From an uncultured Dongia sp. (GTDB lineage Bacteria > Pseudomonadota > Alphaproteobacteria > Dongiales > Dongiaceae), in NCBI RefSeq assembly GCF_936916975.1, contig NZ_CAKZGO010000006.1, positions 243,665 through 307,664 on the forward strand: 64,000 bases of DNA, written 5' to 3'. A program made the position numbers and the translations under genes. Below the pieces are notes generated by a model that was not told the DNA's origin, made no database searches, and saw only the letters and a list, made by a program, of their open reading frames with translations. Below are positions 35,765 to 44,647 of the stretch, piece after piece (within the stretch, counting starts at the first letter, position 1; every line of letters starts with the position of its first letter).

Positions 35765-38185
35765 ATGGGTGTCCGGCAACACGCGGAAATATTGATCATC
35801 GGTGCCGGTATCATCGGCTGTTCGATCGCCTATCACCTCACGCGGATGGGCAAGAAAGACGTCGTGATCCTGGAGAAGAGCGGAATCACCCACGGCGCCA
35901 CATGGCATGCCGCCGGTCTCGTCGGGCAGCTGCGCTCATCGCGGAACGTGACGCGCATGCTGCGCCACTCGGTCGAGCTCTATGACAAGCTCGAAGCCGA
36001 GACGGGCATGGCGATCGACTGGAAGAAGTATGGCAGCCTGCGCCTTGCTTGTTCGACCGAGCGCGAGATGGAGAACAGGCGATCGCTTACCATGGCGAAG
36101 AGCTTCGGATTGGAAATGCAGGAGCTGTCGCCGCAGGAGGCCCAGGCCCTGTTCCCGATCATGAGCCTCGAAGATGTGCGCTCGGCAGTCTACATACCGT
36201 CCGATGGCTATATCGATCCGGCCGGTGTCTGCCAGGCCCTTGCCAAGGGCGCTAAGGATAAGGGGGCGCGTATCATCGTTGGCGAGCGTGTCATCGGCAT
36301 GACGGTCGAGAACCGTCGGGTCGTCGGCGTGCAGACGGACAAGGGTACGTGGACCTGCGATCTGGTCGTCAATTGCGCCGGCATGTGGGGCCATGAGATT
36401 GGCGAGATGGCCGGCATCCGCGTGCCGAGCTTCGCCGTCGAGCACCAGTATTTGATCACCGATCCACTGCCCGATGTGCCCAAGCGTATGCCAACCATGC
36501 GCGATCCCGACCATCTGGTCTATTACAAGCCGGAAGTGCGGGGGCTGGTCATCGGCGGTTACGAGCCGGACACAGTGCCCTTCGCGCCGGGCGGTATCCC
36601 GAAACATTTCGCCCAGGAATTATTGCCCGGCAATTTTGAGCGCTTCGAGTTGCTCGCGAAACTGGGTGGCAAGCGCACGCCAATCATCAACACGGTCGGT
36701 GTCCGGCAGTTGATCAACGGGCCGATCCCGTATTCGGCCGATTCCGATTTCGTCATGGGCAAGTCACCGGAGCTCGACAACTTCTTTGTTTCCGCCGGCT
36801 TTTTATATGGTATCGCTGCTGGCGGCGGCGCCGGCCGCATGATGGCGGAATGGATCGCGGACGGATCACCCAGCCTCAACCTGTGGCCGCTTGATGTGCG
36901 GCGGTTCAACTTCCATCACAATACGCGTCATTTTATGTATCCGCGCGCCGTTGAACTTTACGGCCATCACTACAAGCTGCACCGGCCCGGCGACGAACAC
37001 GAAACAATGCGCGGCATCCGTCGCTCGCCGCTCTACGAGGCGTTGAAGGGCAGGGGTGCGGTCTTCGGATCCCGCGGTGGTTGGGAGCGACCGAACTGGT
37101 TCGCGCCAACCGGCGTGAAACCGGTCGACGAACCAGCCTTCGATCGCGCCAAGACCAACTGGTTTACCCATGTCGGGGCCGAGCACAAGGCGGTAAGAGA
37201 GGGTGTCGCCCTCATTGACCAGACTTCTTTCGCCAAATTCGAGATTATCGGCACGGGCGCACTGGCTGCGCTGCAGAAGCTGGCGGTCTCCGACATGAAC
37301 AGGCCTGTCGGCAGCACGATCTATACGCAACTGTGCAACGAAAGGGGCGGCATCGAATGCGACCTGACCTTCTCGCGCGTAGCACAGGATCGCTTCTATT
37401 TCGTGACGGGTAGTGCGTTCGGTCTCCATGATCGGCAATGGATCGAAAGTCATTTGCCGGGCGACGGGTCGGCGCAGATCGTGGATGTCACGTCTGCCCG
37501 CGCCGTCGTCAACATCTGTGGACCGAAAGCCCGCGATGTTCTGGCGCTGGTGGCTGAAGAGAATGTCTCGAACGCGGCATTTCCATTCTCGACCTGCCGG
37601 CAGATCACGGTGGGGGCAGCGCCGGTGCTGGCAATCCGCATTGGCTATGTCGGCGAGTTGGGCTGGGAGCTACATATCCCGACGGAGTATGCGACCCATG
37701 TCTATGAGGTGCTGCGTCAGGCCGGCGAAGCGTTCGGCATCCGCGATGTCGGCTACCGGGCCATCGACAGCCTGCGCATGGAGAAGGGCTATCTTTATTG
37801 GTCGAGCGATATCACGCCGGATTATTCACCCTATGAGGCTGGGCTCGGCTTCCGCGTCAATCTAAAGAAGGGCGATTTCATCGGCCGCGATGTGTTGGCG
37901 AAGCAAAAAGCGGAGGGCGTTAAACAGAAGCTCTGCACCTTCACGCTGGAACAACCGCTACCACTTTATGGCGGTGAAGCGGTGATCCATGACGGCACGG
38001 TAGTCGGTGTCACTACCAGCGGGAACTTCAGCTACACGATGCAGAAATCGGTCGCTTATGCATATCTGCCGCTGGCGCTGTCCGTTGCGCAAGACTTTGT
38101 CGTAGAATCGTTCACTGAGCAATCGCGGGCGACACGTCACGACGGAGCGCTTTACGATGCGAAGAATGAACGCCTGAAGGCCTGA
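35765..38185 (+). CDS. FAD-dependent dehydrogenase with GcvT domain, dimethylglycine/sarcosine dehydrogenase-like (copy 2)
   Basis: 806 aa, a paralogue of the 819-aa protein at 8244-10703 with the same domain order: FAD motif IIGAGIIGCSIAYHL (about residues 11-25), covalent-FAD-type ATWHAAGLVGQLRSS with His48, then a GcvT/GCV_T_C region (WERPNWFAPTG; HVGAEHKAVREGVALID; YVGELGWELHIP). It should oxidise an N-methyl group and pass the one-carbon unit to tetrahydrofolate. Association with a betaine importer makes dimethylglycine, sarcosine or a related methylated amine the likely substrate class. It is 12 nt upstream of the kinase gene. Confidence 0.88.
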   Translation: MGVRQHAEILIIGAGIIGCSIAYHLTRMGKKDVVILEKSGITHGATWHAAGLVGQLRSSRNVTRMLRHSVELYDKLEAETGMAIDWKKYGSLRLACSTEREMENRRSLTMAKSFGLEMQELSPQEAQALFPIMSLEDVRSAVYIPSDGYIDPAGVCQALAKGAKDKGARIIVGERVIGMTVENRRVVGVQTDKGTWTCDLVVNCAGMWGHEIGEMAGIRVPSFAVEHQYLITDPLPDVPKRMPTMRDPDHLVYYKPEVRGLVIGGYEPDTVPFAPGGIPKHFAQELLPGNFERFELLAKLGGKRTPIINTVGVRQLINGPIPYSADSDFVMGKSPELDNFFVSAGFLYGIAAGGGAGRMMAEWIADGSPSLNLWPLDVRRFNFHHNTRHFMYPRAVELYGHHYKLHRPGDEHETMRGIRRSPLYEALKGRGAVFGSRGGWERPNWFAPTGVKPVDEPAFDRAKTNWFTHVGAEHKAVREGVALIDQTSFAKFEIIGTGALAALQKLAVSDMNRPVGSTIYTQLCNERGGIECDLTFSRVAQDRFYFVTGSAFGLHDRQWIESHLPGDGSAQIVDVTSARAVVNICGPKARDVLALVAEENVSNAAFPFSTCRQITVGAAPVLAIRIGYVGELGWELHIPTEYATHVYEVLRQAGEAFGIRDVGYRAIDSLRMEKGYLYWSSDITPDYSPYEAGLGFRVNLKKGDFIGRDVLAKQKAEGVKQKLCTFTLEQPLPLYGGEAVIHDGTVVGVTTSGNFSYTMQKSVAYAYLPLALSVAQDFVVESFTEQSRATRHDGALYDAKNERLKA

Positions 38186-38197
38186 GGGGAAAGCAAC

Positions 38198-39130
38198 ATG
38201 GTGGAGCAGGAAGACAGCAAGAGGATCGCAGACACACTGCTGCGGATTCCGCTGCTGGCGCGGTTTGGCTCGCGCGACATCACGGTCGAGCGGCTGGGCG
38301 GCCTCACCAACAAGAATTTCCTCCTGGGAACGCCCAAGGGCAAGTTCGTGTTGCGCATTCCGGGCGAGGGAACTGGCGAGTACATCTCCCGCAAGAACGA
38401 GGCGCATGCCGCAAAGATCACCTCTGATATTGGTGTCAATGCACCGCTGATCTTCTTTGATGAGAGCGACGGCGTACAGCTGGCCCAATTCATCGACCGC
38501 GCACAGACCATGAATGGTGATCGGTTCAAGGATCTGGGGTCGGTGCGCCGGGCAGCGTTGTCGCTCCGCAAGGTGCATGGTTCAGATAAGCCGTTCCTCA
38601 ATCGGTTCGAGCTCTTCCAGATGATCGATGACTATCTGGACATCTTGACGCGCAAGGAGGCGACCTTGCCGGACGGCTATCACGATGTGAAGCGCGAAGC
38701 CGAGAGCGTACGGCGGGCGCTGGCCACCCGGCCGCTGCCGTCAGTGCCATGCCATTGCGATCCTCTGGCGGAGAACTTCCTCGATACCGGCCAGACGGTT
38801 TATGTGATCGACTGGGAATATGCTGGCAATAACGACCCGATGTGGGATCTGGGCGATCTGTCGGTCGAGGCTGGCTTCGGTCCGGACCAGGACGCTGCCC
38901 TGCTGGAGGCCTATTTCGACGGCTACATTCCGGCCAGCGATCGCGCTCGGATGGTGCTCTACAAGGCCATGTGCGATCTGCTGTGGACACTGTGGGGGAT
39001 CATCCAGCATGTCAATCAGAACCCGGCCGACGATTTCTGGGCATATGCCGTGGGCCGTTTCGAGCGCTGCAAGACGCTGATGGGCGCACCGGATTTCGGC
39101 CGCCACATCCAAGCGACCATTGATGGCTAA
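38198..39130 (+). CDS. Choline/ethanolamine-kinase-fold phosphotransferase (copy 2)
   Basis: 310 aa. ERLGGLTNKNFLLGTPKGKFVLRIPG is the nucleotide-binding lobe start, split here as LGGLTNKNFLL and KGKFVLRIPG. The catalytic loop reads PCHCDPLAENFLD and the metal site VIDWEYAGNNDPMWDLGDLS, as in choline kinases. It resembles copy 1 at 7358-8233 in motif order but is diverged. RBS GAGGGGAAAG precedes ATG 38198. It lies 12 nt after the dehydrogenase stop. Choline, ethanolamine or another hydroxylated amine could be the phosphoryl acceptor; the sequence does not decide. Confidence 0.82.
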   Translation: MVEQEDSKRIADTLLRIPLLARFGSRDITVERLGGLTNKNFLLGTPKGKFVLRIPGEGTGEYISRKNEAHAAKITSDIGVNAPLIFFDESDGVQLAQFIDRAQTMNGDRFKDLGSVRRAALSLRKVHGSDKPFLNRFELFQMIDDYLDILTRKEATLPDGYHDVKREAESVRRALATRPLPSVPCHCDPLAENFLDTGQTVYVIDWEYAGNNDPMWDLGDLSVEAGFGPDQDAALLEAYFDGYIPASDRARMVLYKAMCDLLWTLWGIIQHVNQNPADDFWAYAVGRFERCKTLMGAPDFGRHIQATIDG

Positions 39131-39245
39131 CCCGGCTGCCATGCCGTCGCTGCAAGGCTGAGATTACGTCAACAGGGTTGCCTTTTCGACCCCTTTCCGG
39201 TCTCTATGGCGTTGTTCTGGACACGCGCCTCAAGGAATTCCCGGG

Positions 39246-40508
39246 ATGGATGACACCGTTTCACCGCGCAAGGCCGCCATTGCCGCGCGTGCCTTCAAGG
39301 ATGGCCTGCTGATCGAAGAGGCCCCGCTGATCGGCGTGATCGATACCGACGCCCTACGCGGCACGATCGACGATCTCCGCTCGTCCTTCCCAAACTTTTT
39401 TCAGCATGCCTTTGCCGCCAAGGCGAACACCATGCCGGCGGTGTTGAACCTGATCCGCGGTTGGGGCATGAGCTGCGAAGTTGCGAGCCCAGGAGAATAT
39501 CAGGCCGCCGTGAGGGCCGGCTTCACCGGTGGCGAGATCGTGTTCGACAGCCCCGCAAAAACCAATTGGGAAATCAATGCGGCACTGAGCCACGGCGCAA
39601 CGCTGAACATCGACAATTTCCAGGAATTGGCGCGGGTCGATGCCTGGCTCGCCAAAGGCAAGTCCAAATCCATCATCGGCTTGCGCATCAACCCGCAAGT
39701 GGGCGGCGGGGCCATCGCGGCCATGAGCACCGCAACGCTCAGTTCCAAATTCGGCATCGGCTTGGAAGACGGTGACAACCGTCAGCAGATCATCAATGCC
39801 TACGCCAGTCGGCCCTGGCTCACCTGCTTGCATACCCATGTCGGATCACAGGGCTGTCCGCTTGATCTCATCGCCGCCGGCATCGCCAAAACCTTTGCGC
39901 TGGCGCAGGAGATCAATGCGAGCTTGGGTCGCAAGCAGATTACCACGCTGGATATCGGCGGCGGCCTGCCGGTCAATTTCGAGAGTGACGTCGTGACCCC
40001 AAGCTTCGGCGATTACGTGGCCGCGTTGCGGGCCGGTATCCCGGGGTTGTTCGCGGGCGAATTCCGCGTCGTCACCGAGTTTGGTCGGTCGGTACTGGCC
40101 AAGGCCGGGTTCATCTTGGCACGGGTCGAATACACCAAGGAGCAGGGCGGCCATCCGATCGCGATTACCCATGCCGGTGCACAGGTGGCGACCCGCACAG
40201 TGTTCATGCCAGATCTGTGGAAGATCCGCGTCAGTGCCCTGGATGCGCAGGCGCGTCCCAAGAAGGGGCCGAAGGTTGTGCAGGATGTCGCGGGGCCGTG
40301 CTGCTTTGCCGGCGATGTCGTCGCGCATGCCCGCGCCTTGCCGCTGCTTGAGCCGGGCGATTTCGTCATGCTGCATGACACCGCCGCTTACTATTTCTCG
40401 ACGCCCTTCGTTTATAATAGTCTGCCGGCGATCTCGGTCTATGGTGTGTCCGGCCCGGACCAGGGGCTGGATTTCACAACCATGCAGCAGGAACATGCCC
40501 TCGTCTGA
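39246..40508 (+). CDS. PLP-dependent decarboxylase of the ornithine/DAP/arginine decarboxylase-2 family
   Basis: 420 aa, alanine-racemase-type fold (type III). The PLP lysine is Lys59 in FAAKANTMPAVL; other motifs are SCEVASPGEYQ, LHTHVGSQG, LDIGGGLP and a C-terminal DTAAYYFSTPFVYNSLP. Family members decarboxylate diaminopimelate, ornithine, lysine or carboxynorspermidine. The conserved C-terminal active-site Cys (GPCCFAGDVV) and the Asp loop are present, so it is probably active. It starts 115 nt after the kinase and may belong to the same transcript. The substrate is unresolved. Confidence 0.82.
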   Translation: MDDTVSPRKAAIAARAFKDGLLIEEAPLIGVIDTDALRGTIDDLRSSFPNFFQHAFAAKANTMPAVLNLIRGWGMSCEVASPGEYQAAVRAGFTGGEIVFDSPAKTNWEINAALSHGATLNIDNFQELARVDAWLAKGKSKSIIGLRINPQVGGGAIAAMSTATLSSKFGIGLEDGDNRQQIINAYASRPWLTCLHTHVGSQGCPLDLIAAGIAKTFALAQEINASLGRKQITTLDIGGGLPVNFESDVVTPSFGDYVAALRAGIPGLFAGEFRVVTEFGRSVLAKAGFILARVEYTKEQGGHPIAITHAGAQVATRTVFMPDLWKIRVSALDAQARPKKGPKVVQDVAGPCCFAGDVVAHARALPLLEPGDFVMLHDTAAYYFSTPFVYNSLPAISVYGVSGPDQGLDFTTMQQEHALV

Positions 40509-40514
40509 TGTGCG

Positions 40515-40991
40515 TCAGCCGAGGGGTTTCCTCATGATGACGAAATCCGTCGCATTCTGAACGAAGGTCTCCAGCGGTTGCCAGCCGAGTTCGCCGTAGA
40601 ATGTTATGAGGCGTCCCTTGGCGGCGTAGAGATAGAGTTCGGTCCCACCCGCATTTCTGACGAAGTCCTGTGCGGCGTCGATGAGATGGTGGGCGATGCC
40701 CTGGCCGCGATGACCCGGCGTGATGTAGAGCGCACTGAGCCAGGGCGTTCGGTCCGTCTCGATCTCAAGATCGTTGTCGACAACCATCACAATCCCGACC
40801 ATGGCGCTATCTCGGTGGGCGATGAGAATGCACTGATCCTGTGTGCCTGCAACAGATTGACACCAATCGAGAGTCTCATCCGGCGTGTAGCCAAGCGCCA
40901 ATCCCCATTCACGGCTGAGACAAGTGGCGACTTCTCGAATGTCGGCTTCGTCCAGGGGCCTAAGCCGCCGGACAACAAGGTCGCCCTTCAT
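40515..40991 (-). CDS. GNAT-family N-acetyltransferase
   Basis: 158 aa. The GNAT core is LSALYITPGHRGQGIAHHLID with acetyl-CoA loop RGQGIA, and the final strand ends with LITFYGELGWQPLE. Start ATG 40991 overlaps the stop of the upstream EamA-like gene by 4 nt (ATGA), so they are coupled. A longer extension to 41102 overlaps that gene and is rich in Arg in an out-of-frame way, so it is rejected. Substrate unknown. Confidence 0.8.
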   Translation of the reverse strand: MKGDLVVRRLRPLDEADIREVATCLSREWGLALGYTPDETLDWCQSVAGTQDQCILIAHRDSAMVGIVMVVDNDLEIETDRTPWLSALYITPGHRGQGIAHHLIDAAQDFVRNAGGTELYLYAAKGRLITFYGELGWQPLETFVQNATDFVIMRKPLG

Positions 40992-41344
40992 CGCGCGACG
41001 ACGACGAGCCCCGTGACGATGAGAGCGATGCCGCCGGCATGGCGCCAGCCGAGGCCTTCGCCGAAGAACGCTGCTGCTGCCAAGGGCACCAGCACGAAGC
41101 ACAAAGCGTTAAACAGCACGGCAGTCGAGAGCGGTACGCGCTGCAGGATCGCTACCCACAGCACGGTGGCGATACCGTAGAGAATGAGAGCCAGCCAAAG
41201 CCAGTAATTCTGGAACAGCATCCGAATATCGGACAGTCCACTGATCGTGCCGGTGCTCAGTGCTGCCTTCTTGAACAGCAATTGGCCGGAAGACAGAATG
41301 ACGACATAGAGGCCCAAGGCGGCCAGCATTTCTTTGCCGATCAC
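40988..41344 (-). CDS. Small EamA/SMR-like membrane transporter
   Basis: 118 aa with four predicted membrane helices (LGLYVVILSSGQLLF; YWLWLALILYGIATVLWVAI; STAVLFNALCFVLVPLAAAA; GGIALIVTGLVVVA). This is the SMR/ArnE-like half-size layout of the drug/metabolite transporter superfamily. GTG 41344 has GGGGAGA six bases upstream and decides the start; a later ATG (41329) is inside the first helix. It probably dimerises. The substrate is unknown. Coupled to the GNAT gene downstream. Confidence 0.72.
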   Translation of the reverse strand: MIGKEMLAALGLYVVILSSGQLLFKKAALSTGTISGLSDIRMLFQNYWLWLALILYGIATVLWVAILQRVPLSTAVLFNALCFVLVPLAAAAFFGEGLGWRHAGGIALIVTGLVVVAR

Positions 41345-41456
41345 GGCGTTCTCCCCAACCGGTGTTGCGTGCTCGATCCTGACCGATCGGGCATGGCGCT
41401 GCAACCGGGGATCGGGACGCCCGGAATCGAGAAGCAGGAAGTCTGGTGGTCGGGAA

Positions 41457-41894
41457 TCAGGAGGCCGGGGCCGCAAGCGGATCACTTCGCATTTCAGCGG
41501 CCATTGGTGCGCAGGCCCGAATGGCGGCATCGCCTCGGTGCCAGTTGTCGCGCGCCATATCTGGGAACACGCCGCTCACCTGATGGGTCGGCCAATAGAG
41601 GTCGCCATTATAGAACTTCACCAGCGCCTTGTTATTGGGGTGCGGCTCAACCGTGACAAACGCAACGAGGCCGCCGCGGGGGGCGTAGACGCTGATTTCG
41701 GCTTTCGGCCCGAAGAACAGCAGATCCGGCTGGGTGCCGCGGAACTCGTTGGCAAGAGCGCCGGCGAGGCAGTTCGCCATGACGTCCGGGGTCTGGTCGA
41801 GGCGGGCGGTAATGTCCGGCTTGGCCAGGATACCGGTCGAGGTGCAAGCGCCCGTTGCCAGCAACAGCAAGAGGGGCAGGAAGGTGGTCCGCAT
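41457..41894 (-). CDS. Putative lipoprotein
   Basis: 145 aa. The N-terminus MRTTFLPLLLLLATGACTS is a lipoprotein signal with lipobox A-T-G-A-C; Cys would be residue 17. The rest has no recognised domain: a segment with LIGHT hydrophobic strands (LVAFVTVEPHPNNKALVKFY) and an Asp/Pro-rich tail. ATG 41894 is chosen over 41930 because the signal begins there. It is divergent from the cupin gene and 112 nt upstream of the EamA-like gene on the same strand. Confidence 0.55.
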   Translation of the reverse strand: MRTTFLPLLLLLATGACTSTGILAKPDITARLDQTPDVMANCLAGALANEFRGTQPDLLFFGPKAEISVYAPRGGLVAFVTVEPHPNNKALVKFYNGDLYWPTHQVSGVFPDMARDNWHRGDAAIRACAPMAAEMRSDPLAAPAS

Positions 41895-41995
41895 GGGGTC
41901 AGCCTCGGTCAAACGGGTTAGATCCGCCATAAAGAAGCATGTTGCATGCCAGACGTGACGTCAGTCGCTCCCTGGACCAAGGCCTGCCTATCCCT

Positions 41996-42026
41996 TTGAT
42001 ATCGCGTTAACTATTTTACATATAAG
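41996..42026 (+). promoter_or_regulatory. Possible promoter for the cupin gene
   Basis: TTGATA (41996-42001) and CATATA (42019-42024) are 17 nt apart in an AT-rich stretch between divergent genes, about 165 nt upstream of the cupin start. A TATAAG overlaps slightly downstream. Candidate only. Confidence 0.3.
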
Positions 42027-42187
42027 CTTGCGTGAATCAGGATGGTTCTTCAAATTGCCGGGCAAAGAAGGGGCGCTAGGCACGGAATGAGCTTCGCCGC
42101 CGGCGATCCTCCGCCTGATCGGGGCGGGTTTTGCCTGGTCAGCAAGCAGTCCGTGCCGCGTCGGTGGTTATCAAACTGGGGTCTAAT

Positions 42188-42760
42188 ATGCATGAGTCTC
42201 TCACTCGGTTCATCGCACAGTGCAATGCGGTGGTTGCTTCAATGACGGAGGCGCATGATCGCGTCACGGCCATAGCACCGCTGATGCACGCGCTGATCGC
42301 CGACGCCGACGAATTTCTCTCTGACGAGCATTTCAGGTCCGACCCCGACCACTATGCGCGCAATGCCATTTACCTCTGCCCGAAGGGGGACCTGTCGCTC
42401 TTTTCCCTGGTCTGGTTGCCTGGCCAATGGACGCCGGTACATGATCACGGAAGCTGGGGTGTCGTCGGCGTTGTTCGCGGCATGCTGGAGGAGCGCTCCT
42501 ATATGTCCGTTGCAGGCGAGATACATGGCGACAGCGGTATCGGCCTGAAGCGCGGGGGCGTGACCTTGCTGAATCCGTCGGCGATCTCGAGTTTTGTGCC
42601 CAACCCGGATCACATTCACATGACGGGCGTGCCGGTCGAGCGGGAGACCTGCGTCAGCCTTCACCTCTATGGGCGCAACATGGATTCATTTCACATCTAC
42701 GATGTCGGGGCGGGAACGCGCCGTCTGATCGAGGTTCCGCACTACGAAAGTGCTGGATGA
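42188..42760 (+). CDS. Cupin protein of the cysteine dioxygenase type
   Basis: 190 aa single-cupin fold. LPGQWTPVHDHGSWGVVGVVRG (written here as LPGQWTPVHDHGSW plus GVVGVVRG) holds the His-x-His ligands of a mononuclear iron site, with a third His likely in DHIHMTG or SLHLYGRNM, as in thiol dioxygenases (cysteine dioxygenase, 3-mercaptopropionate dioxygenase). Such enzymes add O2 to a thiol to give a sulfinate. ATG 42188 is chosen. A class II amidotransferase starts 33 nt later, suggesting one operon in thiol metabolism. Substrate not determined. Confidence 0.75.
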   Translation: MHESLTRFIAQCNAVVASMTEAHDRVTAIAPLMHALIADADEFLSDEHFRSDPDHYARNAIYLCPKGDLSLFSLVWLPGQWTPVHDHGSWGVVGVVRGMLEERSYMSVAGEIHGDSGIGLKRGGVTLLNPSAISSFVPNPDHIHMTGVPVERETCVSLHLYGRNMDSFHIYDVGAGTRRLIEVPHYESAG

Positions 42761-42793
42761 ACTGAACGCACCCAACTGGGGGAATTGTAACTC

Positions 42794-43567
42794 ATGTGCC
42801 GTTGGCTGACCTATTGCGGCGACCCGATCTATCTCGACCGGATCATCTTTGAGACGGAAAACTCGCTCATCCATCAGAGCATGCGGGCACGGCAAAGCCA
42901 TATCACCACCAATGGCGACGGCTTCGGCATCGGCTGGTACGCCGAACGCGCGGTGCCTGGGACGTATCGGGATATCCTGCCCGCCTGGAACGACGCAAAT
43001 CTGCGCTCGATCGCGCATCAGATCCGCTCCGGCCTGTTCCTGGCACATGTGCGTGCCTCGACCGGGACAGCAACGTCGCGGGCCAATTGCCATCCTTTCA
43101 GCCACGGCAAATGGTTGTTCATGCATAACGGGCAGATCGGCGGCTACGATCGCATTCGCCGGCGTGTCGAGGCCCTGGTCGATGACAGCTACTATGTCCA
43201 TCGGCTGGGGACGACGGATAGCGAACTTATCTTCTATCTCATGCTGTCGCTGGGGCTAGCGAAGGATCCGGTCAACGCCATCCAGCGTACACTAGGCGCA
43301 GTGACCGAGATCATGAAGCAGGCCGACATCGCCGAGCCGTTGCGTTTCACCTCCGTCGTCACCGACGGCGCCGCGATCTATGCGATCCGCTTTGCGACTG
43401 ACGAGACTCCACCGTCGCTGTACTGGCGCTATGAAAATGACCAACTGCTGATCGTCTCGGAACCGCTCGACGACGACCAGCGCTGCTGGCATGAGGTCCC
43501 CGCCGGCCAGATGCTGGTGACTGAGCGCAATGTGCGGGTCGACATGGTGCCGTTCAGGCCCAATTGA
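42794..43567 (+). CDS. Class II glutamine amidotransferase-like hydrolase (YafJ/EgtC type)
   Basis: 257 aa. N-terminal MCRWLTYCGDPIYLDRIIF places a Cys2 nucleophile at the start, as in Ntn-type class II amidotransferases; DGFGIGWYAE, FLAHVRASTGTATSRANCHPF and FMHNGQIGGYDRIR complete the glutaminase site. Stand-alone members include YafJ and EgtC (a gamma-glutamyl hydrolase in ergothioneine synthesis). Together with the upstream thiol-dioxygenase-like cupin, a role in gamma-glutamyl-thiol turnover is possible but inferred. RBS GGGGGAA. Confidence 0.8.
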   Translation: MCRWLTYCGDPIYLDRIIFETENSLIHQSMRARQSHITTNGDGFGIGWYAERAVPGTYRDILPAWNDANLRSIAHQIRSGLFLAHVRASTGTATSRANCHPFSHGKWLFMHNGQIGGYDRIRRRVEALVDDSYYVHRLGTTDSELIFYLMLSLGLAKDPVNAIQRTLGAVTEIMKQADIAEPLRFTSVVTDGAAIYAIRFATDETPPSLYWRYENDQLLIVSEPLDDDQRCWHEVPAGQMLVTERNVRVDMVPFRPN

Positions 43568-43656
43568 GAAGGCCTCGATGGCTCATATCGGGCTCATCAA
43601 CGGCTTAGGCTCTTGGGTTGGCATACGACCAGATGGCCGGCCGCGTATTTTCCCTC

Positions 43657-43686
43657 TTGACCTTGACGCTGCGTCAACCCTCTACA
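43657..43686 (+). promoter_or_regulatory. MerR-type promoter/operator of the MerR regulator
   Basis: TTGACC (43657-43662) and TCTACA (43681-43686) flank an 18-nt spacer that contains a perfect dyad TTGACGC-T-GCGTCAA (43663-43677). An over-long spacer filled by a dyad is the classic MerR-family promoter, in which the regulator bends DNA to realign -35 and -10. It lies about 32 nt upstream of the regulator, so autoregulation is expected. Confidence 0.75.
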
Positions 43687-43717
43687 CAAGTTGCCGGAAC
43701 GTTGGAGGAGGTTGGTA

Positions 43718-44554
43718 ATGTTTCGGATTGGCGAATTTGCGCAGATCGCTCAGGTGTCTAGTCGTCAGCTCAGGTTTTATGACCAGTTGGGCCTGCTGCA
43801 GCCAGCGCATATCGACCAGCAGACCGGCTATCGATTCTACAGCATCAGGCAGTTACCGCGCCTCAACAGTATCCTGGCATTGAAGGATCTGGGTCTATCC
43901 CTGGACCAGATCGGTCCGTTGCTGAAGGATGATGTCAGCCCGTCGGCGCTGCGCGGCATGCTCATCATGAAGCGGGCGCAAATCGAGCAGGCGTTGCGGG
44001 AGGAAGAGACCCGCCTGCGGCAGATAGAGTCGCGCATTTCCCAGATCGATAAGCATGGAACAATCGACGGCTACGATGTCGTCATCAAATCTGTGGCGGC
44101 TATGCCATTCCTCTCGCTGCGCCATGTCTGCACCGGCATGGATGAGGCCGTGCAGATGGTGAGGACCGTTGCGGAAGGTGGCGCCAGGCTTATTCGCGCC
44201 ACCCTTCGCGACAAGCTGATTGTCGTGTCGCAAAACGAATCACAGGCTGAGGTGCTTGATCTCGAGATTGGCTATTCGTTGAGCCGGAAATCGAACGACA
44301 TCGTGCGCTTGGCCAATGACTTGGTTCTGAATGTCGGCGAATTGCCTTCTGTTGAAACGATGGCAACGATCGTGCGCCAAGGAACCAATGCCGAAAGCCA
44401 TATGTCTTTCAGCGCAATCGGCACCTGGATTGAAGCCAACCGATTTGAGATCGCGGGGCCTTGCCGCGAGGTATTTCTCGAATCTGTGACGGGGCCGCCT
44501 GGGTTTGACGCGGCACTGGTCGAGATCCAATTCCCGGTCCGCCCGGCGGCGTAA
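43718..44554 (+). CDS. MerR-family regulator with GyrI-like effector domain
   Basis: 278 aa. N-terminal MerR HTH: MFRIGEFAQIAQVSSRQLRF, then YDQLGLLQPAHID and YRFYSIRQLPRLN; a coiled coil (about 78-118) follows, and the C-terminal half resembles the BmrR/GyrI-like effector-binding fold (MDEAVQMVRTVAEGG; SFSAIGTWIE). ATG 43718 has GGAGGAGG upstream. It probably senses a hydrophobic or cationic compound and controls itself and the glutathione transferase gene 93 nt downstream. Confidence 0.85.
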   Translation: MFRIGEFAQIAQVSSRQLRFYDQLGLLQPAHIDQQTGYRFYSIRQLPRLNSILALKDLGLSLDQIGPLLKDDVSPSALRGMLIMKRAQIEQALREEETRLRQIESRISQIDKHGTIDGYDVVIKSVAAMPFLSLRHVCTGMDEAVQMVRTVAEGGARLIRATLRDKLIVVSQNESQAEVLDLEIGYSLSRKSNDIVRLANDLVLNVGELPSVETMATIVRQGTNAESHMSFSAIGTWIEANRFEIAGPCREVFLESVTGPPGFDAALVEIQFPVRPAA

Positions 44555-44647
44555 ATCAAATTCCATTTGTTTGCTCGGACCGGCGTGACGCGGCGCGCCA
44601 GTGAGGGCGGCTGCGCGCAAAATCCCGCGATTGGAGAAGGAGCAAAC

